Below, piece by piece: positions 27,001 to 35,526 of a stretch of 64,000 nucleotides of DNA. The stretch's first letter is position 1. Each line of letters opens with the position of its first letter. This stretch comes from BACL14 sp965656355 (GTDB taxonomy: Bacteria > Pseudomonadota > Gammaproteobacteria > Burkholderiales > Methylophilaceae). Position numbers and translations under genes: made by a program. Where the stretch lies: NCBI GenBank assembly GCA_965656355.1, contig CBFHKG010000004.1, positions 1 to 64,000 on the forward strand. The letters are read 5' to 3'. The notes under the pieces were generated by a model, which saw nothing but the letters and a program-made list of their open reading frames with translations, made no database searches and had not been told where the DNA came from.

Positions 27001-27374
27001 TCTATAAGCTCTATTTTGTAACCATTTGGGTCTTCAATAAATGCTAACAGTAATCTTGACCCCATCATAGGGCCGGGTTCTCTTATAACTTTTACCCCCT
27101 TATTCTTTATCTCCTCACAGGCTTTATATATATCATCAACCTCAATGGCAATATGGCCAAATGCATTTCCGTGCTCATAATCATTTTTATCCCAATTGTA
27201 AGTAAGTTCAATAACAGTGTTTTCATTTTCATTTCCATAACCTAAAAAAGCTAAGGAAAATTTTCCTTCTGGATATTCTTTTTCGCGAAGAAGTTTCATA
27301 CCTAAAACTTCAGTATAAAATTTAATTGATTCTTCTAAATCATTAACGCGAATCATTGAGTGCAAGATTCTCAT
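26985..27374 (-). CDS. gloA: Lactoylglutathione lyase (glyoxalase I)
   Basis: Isomerises the hemithioacetal of methylglyoxal and glutathione. The 129-aa protein has all four metal ligands at the E. coli positions: H5, E56, H74 and E122. Family motifs such as FYTEVLGMKLLR and IEDPNGYKIELIE are present. An AAGGAG Shine-Dalgarno precedes the ATG. It is the last gene of a reverse operon that begins with two M16 proteins. Methylglyoxal detoxification fits a cell with an Entner-Doudoroff/triose-phosphate branch. Confidence 0.96.
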   Translation of the reverse strand: MRILHSMIRVNDLEESIKFYTEVLGMKLLREKEYPEGKFSLAFLGYGNENENTVIELTYNWDKNDYEHGNAFGHIAIEVDDIYKACEEIKNKGVKVIREPGPMMGSRLLLAFIEDPNGYKIELIEKGTF

Positions 27375-27398
27375 GAAAAACTCCTTAAAAAACTAAAT

Positions 27399-27656
27399 TT
27401 ATACCTCGACATTTTTTGTTAATTTTTTATATTTAATAAAAAGATCTGTTTTTGTCTCCTGATTATTAGGATCTTTTGGTATACAGCTTACAGGGCAAAT
27501 TTCAACACATTGTGGAACATCAAAATGACCAACACATTCTGTACATAATTCAGGACGGATATGAAATATTTCTGGCCCTTGATAAATAGCTGCATTAGGA
27601 CATTCTGACTCACAAACATCACAGTTAATGCAATCATCTGTAATCATTAAAGCCAT
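27399..27656 (-). CDS. YfhL-type 2[4Fe-4S] ferredoxin
   Basis: An 85-aa bacterial-type ferredoxin. The first cluster motif is at Cys 9, 12, 15 and 19. The second is the extended CTECVGHFDVPQCVEICP with Cys 38, 41, 50 and 54, and there is an extra Cys 58. The eight-residue insertion in the second motif is typical of the YfhL/AlvinFdx group. The redox partner is unknown. It lies 3 bases downstream of coaD. Confidence 0.9.
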   Translation of the reverse strand: MALMITDDCINCDVCESECPNAAIYQGPEIFHIRPELCTECVGHFDVPQCVEICPVSCIPKDPNNQETKTDLFIKYKKLTKNVEV

Positions 27657-27659
27657 AGA

Positions 27660-28133
27660 TTATGTTTTTAATGAATTAATATAAGAAATGATTTCAGTCG
27701 ACATAAAATTACTTACATCGCCAGCGAGCGATAGAATTTGTCTCACATTGGTCGATGAAATTTCTCTGACGTTTTTAGATGAAATCAAAAATATAGTTTC
27801 TATTGAATTGTCCAAAGTTTTATTCATTAATGCATTTTGAACTTCGTTATCAAAATCTGATGAATCTCTCAGGCCTCTTAAAATAAAATTTGTTGCATTA
27901 GCTTTAGCAAAATCTACTGTTAATCCTTTGAATGAGGAAGCTGAAACATTGGTATATTTTTTAGCCACGATTTCTGCCATCTTGAGTCTTTCATTCACAG
28001 AAAATATTGACGACTTTGCATTATCCTCGGAGACAGCAATCATCACCTCTTCAAAAGACGAAGCCGCTCTTTTTATAATATCTTCGTGACCTAGTGTAAG
28101 CGGATCAAAAGAACCTGGATAAATTACAAACAT
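27660..28133 (-). CDS. coaD: Phosphopantetheine adenylyltransferase CoaD
   Basis: Penultimate enzyme of coenzyme A synthesis. The 157-aa nucleotidyltransferase opens with YPGSFDPLTLGHEDII, containing the GH of the HxGH-type site with Thr in place of the first His, as in this family. The late signature ISSTNVRQI is also present. It follows rsmD, a pairing common in bacteria, with a 15-base spacer. Confidence 0.97.
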   Translation of the reverse strand: MFVIYPGSFDPLTLGHEDIIKRAASSFEEVMIAVSEDNAKSSIFSVNERLKMAEIVAKKYTNVSASSFKGLTVDFAKANATNFILRGLRDSSDFDNEVQNALMNKTLDNSIETIFLISSKNVREISSTNVRQILSLAGDVSNFMSTEIISYINSLKT

Positions 28134-28148
28134 AATAAAATTTAGAAT

Positions 28149-28679
28149 TTAATGTACTAAATGGAAGTATACCTTCCCTACCCTTGAGGTTTTTATTATT
28201 TCTAAAAAATTTTCAGGTAGTTTTATATTTGTTTCGAAATAAATTACGCCATGAGGCTTCAAAAATTTTCTAATGAACTCTATTAGTTGGATAGAGTTGT
28301 CTAAGACAAATGGCGGGTCAAAAAATATGATATCAAAAAGCTCTTCATTGTTTTTTATAAAAAAATCTGCATGTATTTTTTTTATAATGGCATTATCTGC
28401 CTTGAGGTTTTCTTTATTTTGTATCAGCTTTTGAAAAGTGCTTGGGTTATTCTCAACAAATATGCATGACTCAGCATTTCTAGATAGCGCTTCAAAACCC
28501 AAAGCACCGGTGCCTGCGAACAAGTCTAAACACTTTTTATTATTTAAATCTTGCCCAAGCCAGTTAAAAAGTGTTTCTCTAACTCTACCTAAGGTGGGTC
28601 TTAATCCCTTCGCTTCATTAAATGAAATATTCTTCCTCTTCCATTTTCCACCAATAATTTTTACATTATTATCTTTCAT
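28149..28679 (-). CDS. rsmD: 16S rRNA (guanine966-N2)-methyltransferase RsmD
   Basis: Methylates G966 of 16S rRNA. Motifs: IIGGKWKRK at the start, GLRPTLGRVRETLFNWL, the SAM site LDLFAGTGALGFEALSR, and the catalytic DPPF in IIFFDPPFV. I chose the ATG at 28677-28679; the frame extends one codon to a TTG (28680-28682), which sits directly on the AGGAG Shine-Dalgarno. It overlaps the end of the upstream M16 gene by 11 bases. Confidence 0.95.
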   Translation of the reverse strand: MKDNNVKIIGGKWKRKNISFNEAKGLRPTLGRVRETLFNWLGQDLNNKKCLDLFAGTGALGFEALSRNAESCIFVENNPSTFQKLIQNKENLKADNAIIKKIHADFFIKNNEELFDIIFFDPPFVLDNSIQLIEFIRKFLKPHGVIYFETNIKLPENFLEIIKTSRVGKVYFHLVH

Positions 28680-29964
28680 CAACTCCTACAATGACGGTTG
28701 AAAATTTATTTAAGTCTACTCTCTTTTTGAAGGCAGTTTTAATTTGATCAACCGTAACTGCATTAACTTTATCTGTATATGTTTTTAGATAGTCTAAGGG
28801 ATAATTATAAAAAGCCATCATCGAAACATAATTCATTATTTTTTGATTGCTTCCAAATCTGAGTGCAAATCCACCTGTAATATTATCTTTAGAGGCCTGA
28901 AGTTCAGATTCGCTTGGGCCATTATCAATGAAATCCTGAATAGTAGTTTCAATTAATACCATGGCTTCATCAACTTGATCCTTAGAAGTTTGTAATGCAA
29001 CTTCGAAAGGACCTTTTTTAGAAAGTGGCATGAAATAACTATAGACACTATAAACAAGGCCTTTTTTCTCCCTGATTTCGTATGTTAAGCGAGAACCAAA
29101 GCCACTGCCCCCTAAAACATGATTACCAACATATAGAGGGAAAAAATCAGGATCATTTCTTTTCATAATTGGAACACCATAATATAAATGAGCTTGTTTC
29201 GCAGGATGGCTAATTCTTATTTCTTGTTTCTCCACCTGTTTAACAACTGGGATTCCCTTAATATTATTATTTACAGGAAGTCCACTTGAAATATCTTTTG
29301 CAATTGATTCTGCTTCAGCTTGTGTAACGTCACCGACAATTACAATGTCTGCTTGATTTGCCACATAATATTCTTTATAGAATTTTTCAAGATGTGCTAC
29401 TTTAATTCTATTTATTGAGTCAATTGTTCCTGAACTTGGGAGTCCATAAGGGTGTTTACCATAGATTGATTTCATGAATCTTTTAGTGGCAATTGCCTCG
29501 GGCATTGTCTCTGCTTGGGCAATATTGGCAACATATCTTTTTGCCTCTCTATCAAGTATTTCTTTATCAAAGTTTGGTTTTTGTAAAACTATTTTAAATA
29601 ATTCAATGGCTTTAGACTTTTCCTCAGAAAGTGTTCGCAATGAAAAACTGCTTTGATCTCGATTGAAGTTGCTTCCAATTTGGGCGCCAATATCAGCAAA
29701 ACTATTCATCAACTCTTGCTCACTCATGCCGGCCGAACCAGAGAACATAAGATGGTTTGTCATAGATGCTACCCCATTAGTCTCTTTCGAATCTCTGACG
29801 CTTCCCGCACTAAACATAATATTAACGTCAACGACGGGTAGACTATGGTTTTCAACAAAATAAACCTGTGTGCCGTTAGGGGTTTTCCAATTTTGTATAT
29901 TTAAATCTGCATATGCATACGATGAAAAAAATAAAATTAATAAAACTAATCTATTAATGAGCAT
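28669..29964 (-). CDS. M16-family periplasmic protein, probably catalytically inactive subunit
   Basis: A 431-aa insulinase/processing-peptidase-fold protein with an N-terminal signal peptide (hydrophobic 4-17, then AYA). At the place of the zinc motif HxxEH it reads SMTNH (about 67-71), so the first His and the catalytic Glu are lost. This is the pattern of the non-catalytic partner in two-subunit M16B peptidases. The C-terminal M16 half (GFGSRLTYEIREKKGLVYSVYS) is well conserved. Its start overlaps the end of the active-type M16 gene upstream by 11 bases, so the two proteins are probably made in fixed ratio as a heterodimer. Confidence 0.88.
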   Translation of the reverse strand: MLINRLVLLILFFSSYAYADLNIQNWKTPNGTQVYFVENHSLPVVDVNIMFSAGSVRDSKETNGVASMTNHLMFSGSAGMSEQELMNSFADIGAQIGSNFNRDQSSFSLRTLSEEKSKAIELFKIVLQKPNFDKEILDREAKRYVANIAQAETMPEAIATKRFMKSIYGKHPYGLPSSGTIDSINRIKVAHLEKFYKEYYVANQADIVIVGDVTQAEAESIAKDISSGLPVNNNIKGIPVVKQVEKQEIRISHPAKQAHLYYGVPIMKRNDPDFFPLYVGNHVLGGSGFGSRLTYEIREKKGLVYSVYSYFMPLSKKGPFEVALQTSKDQVDEAMVLIETTIQDFIDNGPSESELQASKDNITGGFALRFGSNQKIMNYVSMMAFYNYPLDYLKTYTDKVNAVTVDQIKTAFKKRVDLNKFSTVIVGVDER

Positions 29965-31315
29965 GTGGCTTCCCTTTTTTTGGTTTACTTGTATCTAATG
30001 GCTGAGGATCAATTGTCACAACGGTCAAAGTGTCATCTGTAAAGTATTTGATTGCTGCATTTTGTATATCGTTTGACGTAACTTTTTTTATATTTTTAAT
30101 ATAGTCCTCTAATATCTCATGGGAATAACCTTGCGTTTCAAGTTGACCAATCTGCATTGCCGCATTAAAAACTGAATCTTTTTGATAAACATCGTCTGCA
30201 ATCACAATAGTCTTTACTCGTTTTAATTCTTCTTCAGTTACACCATCACGCTTTATCTTGTTAAGCTCTTCTTTTAATGCTGCAATTAATTCACTCGTAG
30301 AAGTTGTCTCACTTGGTGTCGCGTAAAGCTCAAATGAGCTTTCATTCCCTCTGTTGACCATTGAATAACCTGCACCTACATTTAAGGCGATTCTTGAATC
30401 TCTAACTAAATTTTGTGTCAGTCTCGCTGAGCTTGATTGAGAAAGAATTCCTACTAAGACCTCAAGAGCAAATTGATCTTTACTTGTTTCTTGTGAATTC
30501 TTATCAAGTGTTGGGGCTCTATAACCCATTTGCACATATGATAATTTGCTTGGGGCTTTTAGAATTGAAGTTCTTGTTCCATTTTGTTTTGGTTCTTGTT
30601 GAGGCTTCCTTTCAGGTAAAACAATGGGTGGAATTTGCCCGAAATATTTTTCTGCCATTTTAAATACTTCGCTAGCTTTTACATCACCAGCAATAACCAG
30701 TATTGCATTATTTGGACCATACCAATTTTCATACCATTCCTCAGCATCTCTATGAGTCATATTTTCTAAATCATTCATCCATCCAACAATTGGTTTGCCA
30801 TATGGATGAGCATGAAACATGAGTGTATTAAATAGCTCATTTGCTTGTGCTTTTGGGTTGTCATCTGTACGCCATAACCTTTCTTCCATAACTACCTTAA
30901 TCTCTTTTGCGAATTCCGCTTCAGAAACGACTAAGTTTTGCATTCTGTCAGCTTCCATTTTCAAAGAAATTGGTAATTGGCTTTTTTCAAGTTGCTGAAA
31001 ATAGCATGTGTAGTCTGCTCCAGTAAAAGCATTCTCTCTTCCACCTGCGGCGGCTATTATTTTAGAAAATTCACCAGGCTTTGTTGTTTTAGTTCCTTTA
31101 AACATCATGTGCTCTAAAAGATGAGCCACTCCTGTTTTACCATTCACTTCGTCTAAGCTCCCCGCCCGATACCATACCTGTGAAACAACAATAGGGGCTC
31201 TGTTGTCTTCCTTAACAAATATTTTTAAACCATTGTCAAGAGAGTGTTTGTGAACAGTGGTGTAGCCTGTAATTGGAATAAAAAACAATAGAAATAAGAA
31301 TTTAAATAACTTCAC
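29954..31315 (-). CDS. M16-family zinc peptidase, periplasmic, active-type subunit
   Basis: A 453-aa M16 peptidase with a signal peptide (hydrophobic about 3-18). The zinc site HLLEH is at 65-69, and the third ligand Glu lies near 144-145 in VVMEERLWRTDD, about 76 residues on. The C-terminal M16 domain and a Lys/His-rich tail complete it. It is probably a periplasmic oligopeptidase working with the inactive paralogue encoded directly downstream. The substrate is unknown. It heads the reverse operon M16-M16-rsmD-coaD-ferredoxin-gloA, divergent from ftsY. Confidence 0.93.
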   Translation of the reverse strand: MKLFKFLFLLFFIPITGYTTVHKHSLDNGLKIFVKEDNRAPIVVSQVWYRAGSLDEVNGKTGVAHLLEHMMFKGTKTTKPGEFSKIIAAAGGRENAFTGADYTCYFQQLEKSQLPISLKMEADRMQNLVVSEAEFAKEIKVVMEERLWRTDDNPKAQANELFNTLMFHAHPYGKPIVGWMNDLENMTHRDAEEWYENWYGPNNAILVIAGDVKASEVFKMAEKYFGQIPPIVLPERKPQQEPKQNGTRTSILKAPSKLSYVQMGYRAPTLDKNSQETSKDQFALEVLVGILSQSSSARLTQNLVRDSRIALNVGAGYSMVNRGNESSFELYATPSETTSTSELIAALKEELNKIKRDGVTEEELKRVKTIVIADDVYQKDSVFNAAMQIGQLETQGYSHEILEDYIKNIKKVTSNDIQNAAIKYFTDDTLTVVTIDPQPLDTSKPKKGKPHAH

Positions 31316-31412
31316 ATTAGGTCCTTATATAGTTAAACATGGTTGATTATAATTAAGTATAATCGACTAATACTACTCAAATAAGTTCGTATAATTACTT
31401 AAGAATAAGAAG

Positions 31413-32616
31413 ATGTTTGATTTTTTAAAAAAAATAATTCAAAAAAAAGATAAACCTCCTCAGAAACCTAAAAAAGTTCAGGCTANNNNNNNNNNNNNNN
31501 NNNNNNNNNNNNNNNNNNNNNNNNNNNNNNNNNNNNNNNNNNNNNNNNNNNNNNNNNNNNNNNNNNNNNNNNNNNNNNNNNNCTAAAGAAAAGAAACCTG
31601 CTCCTCAGAAACCTAAAAAAGTTCAGGCTAAAGAAAAGAAACCTGCTCCTCAGAAACCTAAAAAAGTTCAGGCTAAAGAAAAGAAACCTGCTCCTCAGAA
31701 ACCTAGCTTTTTTGGATTGGGTGAAAAACTTAAGAAAGGTCTCACAAAAACAAGAGAAACTTTAAGTGCTCAATTCACTGATTTATTTTCTAGCAACAAA
31801 ATTGATGATTCGTTTTATGATGAGTTAGAAATGATTCTTCTGACGGCAGATGTTGGTATATCCGCCACTACAATGCTTATTGAAGAAACAAAGGAAAAGG
31901 TAAAAAAAGACAAAGTGACGGACCCATTGGAATTGAAAAAAATTCTTAAAGGTTGCCTCGTTGAATTATTAAAAAAAATCGAACAACCTTTAAATATAGA
32001 TAACTCAGGTCCATTCGTTATGATGATTGTCGGCGTAAATGGGGCAGGAAAGACAACGACCATTGGTAAATTAACAAAAATATTTCAATCACAAAACAAA
32101 AAGGTTTTAATTGCTGCCGGAGATACTTTTAGAGCGGCTGCAGTTGAGCAATTATCAGTATGGGGAGAGAGAAATAATACTCAGGTAATCGCTCAGCAGA
32201 ATGGAGACCCGAGTGCTGTAATATTTGATGCTGTAAATTCAGCAAAATCAAAAAGTATTGATGTTGTTTTAGCGGATACGGCAGGGAGATTGCCGACTCA
32301 AAAAAATCTAATTGATGAGATAACAAAAATAAAAAGAGTCATAACAAAGTGTCATTCTGTTGCGCCTCAAGAAGTAATGTTAGTTATTGATGCAAATACG
32401 GGTCAAAATGCGATCAATCAGCTCAAAATATTCAATGACGCTTTGAATGTCACTGGTTTAATTATAACTAAGTTAGATGGCACAGCGAAGGGTGGAATTG
32501 TGGCGGCTATTGCAAAAGATCAACCAACGCCATTAAGATTTGTTGGTGTAGGAGAAAAAATCGATGATTTAAAGGTTTTCAATGCAGAGGACTATGTTGA
32601 GGGGATGATTGAATGA
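31413..32616 (+). CDS. ftsY: Signal recognition particle receptor FtsY (interrupted by an assembly gap)
   Basis: GTPase that docks SRP-ribosome complexes at the membrane. The C-terminal NG domain is complete: Walker A GVNGAGKTTTIGKL, DTAGR and TKLDG. The N-terminus starts at ATG 31413 (MFDFLKKII). It then enters a Lys/Pro/Ala/Gln-rich tandem repeat that contains the 97-N gap. The two sides are in different frames if 97 N are counted literally, so the gap length is only an estimate; the gene itself need not be broken. The linker is strongly basic, whereas the E. coli A-domain is acidic. ftsE overlaps the end by 4 bases. Confidence 0.93.
31449..31706 (+). repeat. 45-bp tandem repeat in the ftsY N-terminal linker, spanning the gap
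   Basis: The unit encodes AKEKKPAPQKPKKVQ (15 codons, 45 bases). After the gap, one nearly complete copy (31583-31626), one full copy (31627-31671) and a partial copy (from 31672) are identical in the shared bases. Before the gap a degenerate partial unit is seen. The true copy number is hidden by the N-run. Confidence 0.95.
31486..31582. other. Assembly gap (97 N)
   Basis: Unsequenced run lying wholly inside the ftsY tandem repeat. Two missing 45-base units would give 87 bases and three would give 132. The recorded 97 fits neither the repeat period nor the reading frame. Confidence 0.99.
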
Positions 32617-33290
32617 TAGCCTTTGAGAAAGTATGTAAGAGTTATCCAAATAGTCCTGAGATATTACAAAATATTAATTTAGAAATATCTTCAGGCGAGC
32701 TTGTATTTGTTACTGGTCCATCAGGCGCAGGAAAAACGACTCTTCTTAAACTTATATCAGCCATAGAAAAACCAAGCTCAGGATCAATTATTTTTGAAAG
32801 TCAGAATCTTTCAAGCATTAAAGATAGAGAAATACCTTTCTTGAGAAGACGTTTTGGAATGATATTTCAAGACCATAAACTGCTTTACGATAGAAATTGC
32901 TTTGAAAACGTTGCTCTTCCATTGGAAATTAATAACATGTCGAAAACTGATATAAATCGAAGGGTAAGAGCTGCGCTTGATAAAGTTGATTTACTCCAAA
33001 AAGAAAAAATGATGCCCGTTACACTCTCGGGGGGAGAACAACAAAGATTGGCAATTGCCAGAGCCATTGTATCAAGACCTTCAATTCTTATTGCAGATGA
33101 ACCTACAGCAAATCTTGACAAAGAGTATGCAGAGGAAATAATGAATATTTTTTATAGCTTCCAACAGGTTGGTGTAACTGTCATTATTTCAACTCATGAA
33201 ATACCATCAACTAAAATTAATTTTAAAAGATTCCAACTCAATGGGGGATCAATTCAAAATTTAATAGGCCATGTTCAACTTCCTTCATAA
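32613..33290 (+). CDS. ftsE: Cell division ATP-binding protein FtsE
   Basis: ABC ATPase of the FtsEX complex, which activates periplasmic murein hydrolysis at the septum. The 225-aa protein has Walker A GPSGAGKT (35-42), signature LSGGEQQRLAIAR and Walker B ILIADEPTANLD. The ATG overlaps ftsY by 4 bases, and the end overlaps ftsX by 20 bases: the classical ftsY-ftsE-ftsX-rpoH order. Confidence 0.97.
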   Translation: MIAFEKVCKSYPNSPEILQNINLEISSGELVFVTGPSGAGKTTLLKLISAIEKPSSGSIIFESQNLSSIKDREIPFLRRRFGMIFQDHKLLYDRNCFENVALPLEINNMSKTDINRRVRAALDKVDLLQKEKMMPVTLSGGEQQRLAIARAIVSRPSILIADEPTANLDKEYAEEIMNIFYSFQQVGVTVIISTHEIPSTKINFKRFQLNGGSIQNLIGHVQLPS

Positions 33291-34179
33291 TCACTATCAG
33301 GCTTTTTTAAATGGATTTTCAAGATTCATTAATAATATTGGTGCATCCGTTATGATGATCATTGTGATTGGCATAACCCTTTGCTTACCAAGCGCAGGCT
33401 TGTTGCTTATTGAAAATGCGGGCCAAATTTCACAAAATATAGAACACGAAGCGGAAATTAGTATTTTTCTTGATAAGGCCGTCTCAAAAGACCAAATTGA
33501 CTTCATCCAACTAAGCCTTAAAAAAAATAGTTTAGTAAAAAAAATTCATTTTGAACCTAAACTGATTGCCTGGGAAAAACTTCAAACCAAACTTGATGTA
33601 GCCGTAAGCTCGAGTGTTTCTGCCAATCCACTTCCTGATGCCTTTTTTATATCATTAAATACACTTGATGAAATTAAAATTCAAAAGCTCATAGACAGTC
33701 TTGATGGGATTGATGGGATTGATAGTGTCATACTAGACGGAAATTGGATTAAAAAACTTAGAATTGGGTTATCGCTAGGAAAATTAAGTGTATTTTTTAT
33801 AGCTTCACTTTTAATAATTGTCCTTCTGGTTGTAATTGGAAATACAATTCGCCTCCAAACGCTTACTTACAAAGATGAAATTGAAGTCAGCAAATTAATT
33901 GGTGCAACAAATGCTTTTATTCAAAGACCTTTCATGTATACAGGCATATTATATGGGCTAGGGGGAGGAATTCTAACCATTTCTATATTAAAACTATCCA
34001 TCATTGGTTTAAATGCCACATTAAATAAATTAGTTTCAATATTTGGCACAGATTTCATTTTTAATGATTTGCCACAAAATTATTACATGTACATTATAGT
34101 TCTTGCGATGCTTATTGGCCTAGTTTCATCATATATCTCGGCAAGAAATTCGATCCAAAGACTAAAAATTTATAAATAA
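33271..34179 (+). CDS. ftsX: Cell division protein FtsX
   Basis: Membrane partner of FtsE. The 302-aa protein has a first transmembrane helix at about 22-45, a periplasmic domain up to about 165, and three further helices (about 170-192, 222-245 and 268-292). The EVSKLIGATNAFIQRPFMYTG segment is characteristic. It starts inside the last codons of ftsE in another frame (20-base overlap). A 68-base spacer with the CIRCE operator separates it from rpoH. Confidence 0.96.
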   Translation: MFNFLHNHYQAFLNGFSRFINNIGASVMMIIVIGITLCLPSAGLLLIENAGQISQNIEHEAEISIFLDKAVSKDQIDFIQLSLKKNSLVKKIHFEPKLIAWEKLQTKLDVAVSSSVSANPLPDAFFISLNTLDEIKIQKLIDSLDGIDGIDSVILDGNWIKKLRIGLSLGKLSVFFIASLLIIVLLVVIGNTIRLQTLTYKDEIEVSKLIGATNAFIQRPFMYTGILYGLGGGILTISILKLSIIGLNATLNKLVSIFGTDFIFNDLPQNYYMYIIVLAMLIGLVSSYISARNSIQRLKIYK

Positions 34180-34211
34180 AATATTGTTTTAATTGAACTT
34201 TATGCAGAAAA

Positions 34212-34238
34212 CTAGCACTCATGCATAAAGAGTGCTAA
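34212..34238. promoter_or_regulatory. CIRCE operator (HrcA binding site) at rpoH
   Basis: Inverted repeat CTAGCACTC (34212-34220), nine-base spacer ATGCATAAA, GAGTGCTAA (34230-34238). The CIRCE consensus is TTAGCACTC-N9-GAGTGCTAA, so only the first base departs. It ends nine bases before the rpoH ATG, where it would cover the ribosome-binding region and sit downstream of any promoter. The repressor HrcA is encoded in this window at 15361-16371. Confidence 0.93.
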
Positions 34239-34247
34239 AATATTAAT

Positions 34248-35111
34248 ATGACAAATACATTTTCATTATCAAGATATAACGTAACTGATAGTTTTGATTT
34301 ATATCAAAGAGAAATAAGAGCTTTTCCTTCCCTTACCGCTGAAGAAGAGCATGAGCTTGGTACAAAATTAAAACTAAACAATGACCTAGAAGCAGCAAAA
34401 AAACTAATTTTGTCGCATTTAAAATTAGTTATCAAAATTGCTAGGTCTTACAGTGGGTATGGCCTTCCAGTATCTGACCTTGTTCAAGAAGGTAATGTAG
34501 GCCTAATGAAAGCTGTTAAAAAATTTGACGTAGATAAGGGCGTTCGTTTGGTATCTTATGCCATTTTCTGGATAAAAGCAGAAATACAAGAATATGTTGT
34601 CAAAAACTGGCGTATGGTTAAAAACGCAACTACAAAAGCTCAAAGAAAACTCTTCTTTAATTTAAGAAGTATGAAGAAAACTTTAAAGCCATTAAGTGTC
34701 GATGAAATACGATCGATTGCTAATGATTTAAATGTAAAAGAATCTGATGTAAAGGAAATGGAATACAGAATGAACGGTCAAGAATTAACAATAGACTATT
34801 CAGATGATGATTCTGATGAAGATTCATTCAGACCCATCTCCTACCTCGAAGATAAATCATTAAACCCACATGACGCACTTCACGAAAGCCAGGCAGAATC
34901 AAATAATTTAGAATTACTTAAAAATGCCATAGCAACCTTGGATGAAAGAAGCGAGTCGATTATTAAAGCTCGATGGTTGGGTGAAGATAAAGCAAAAACG
35001 TTGAACCATCTTGCAAATAAATTTAATGTCTCAGCAGAGCGTATCAGGCAAATTGAAAAAATTGCTATGGATAAACTGAAAGTAGCAATGAGTAAAGAAA
35101 GATTAGATTAA
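34248..35111 (+). CDS. rpoH: RNA polymerase heat-shock sigma factor RpoH (sigma-32)
   Basis: The 287-aa sigma factor contains region 2 (DLVQEGNVGLMKAVKKFD, SYAIFWIKAEIQEYV) and the RpoH-specific box QRKLFFNLR. Region 4 holds the helix-turn-helix (LNHLANKFNVSAERIRQIEK). It is the last member of ftsY-ftsE-ftsX-rpoH but is separated by a CIRCE element. The ATG at 34248 has no clear Shine-Dalgarno; the operator arm occupies that place. Its likely targets in this window are the sigma-32-type promoters before grpE and dnaK. Confidence 0.97.
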   Translation: MTNTFSLSRYNVTDSFDLYQREIRAFPSLTAEEEHELGTKLKLNNDLEAAKKLILSHLKLVIKIARSYSGYGLPVSDLVQEGNVGLMKAVKKFDVDKGVRLVSYAIFWIKAEIQEYVVKNWRMVKNATTKAQRKLFFNLRSMKKTLKPLSVDEIRSIANDLNVKESDVKEMEYRMNGQELTIDYSDDDSDEDSFRPISYLEDKSLNPHDALHESQAESNNLELLKNAIATLDERSESIIKARWLGEDKAKTLNHLANKFNVSAERIRQIEKIAMDKLKVAMSKERLD

Positions 35112-35148
35112 TTCTTTCTGATAAAATTAGCCATTTTAAAGATTAACT

Positions 35149-35526
35149 ATGGCTTCCTCACCGACACCTATTGCAATAAACCTCCAACAAAAGTCAAAGT
35201 TACTTCATATTGTTTTTAATGATCAAACAGAATGTAAGTTATCATGCGAATTCTTAAGGGTATACTCCCCTTCTGCAGAAGTTCAAGGTCATCACCCTTC
35301 TCAAGCAGTTCTTCAAATAGGTAAGGAAAATGTCAACATTCTTAAAATTTCTCCTGTAGGACAGTATGCAATAAAATTACATTTTTCTGATGGTCATGAC
35401 ACCGGCTTATATAGTTGGGCATATCTTTATAAATTAGCAAAAAATTATGACCAACTTTGGATGGAGTATATTATGAAGTTAGATGAATCAGGCGTTAAAA
35501 GAAAGGTTGATGATAGTGAACAATAA
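35149..35526 (+). CDS. DUF971 (GBBH-like N-terminal domain) protein
   Basis: A 125-aa single-domain protein of the DUF971 family, with CKLSCEFLRVYSPSAEVQGH and YAIKLHFSDGHDTGLYSWAYL as family marks. It is related to the N-terminal domain of gamma-butyrobetaine hydroxylase. The function is not established. It is commonly found next to ubiE in betaproteobacteria. Here its last codons overlap the start of ubiE, which suggests co-translation with the ubiquinone genes. Confidence 0.85.
   Translation: MASSPTPIAINLQQKSKLLHIVFNDQTECKLSCEFLRVYSPSAEVQGHHPSQAVLQIGKENVNILKISPVGQYAIKLHFSDGHDTGLYSWAYLYKLAKNYDQLWMEYIMKLDESGVKRKVDDSEQ

Noticed and set aside
28669..29964. Reading the second M16 gene as a decayed pseudogene because its zinc motif is lost
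   Set aside because: The frame is full length with signal peptide and conserved C-terminal domain; inactive M16 partners are a normal feature of two-subunit members.
35483..35515. Longer ubiE start inside the DUF971 gene
   Set aside because: The 11 extra residues are read from DUF971 coding sequence and have no counterpart in UbiE proteins. GTG 35516 fits the family start.
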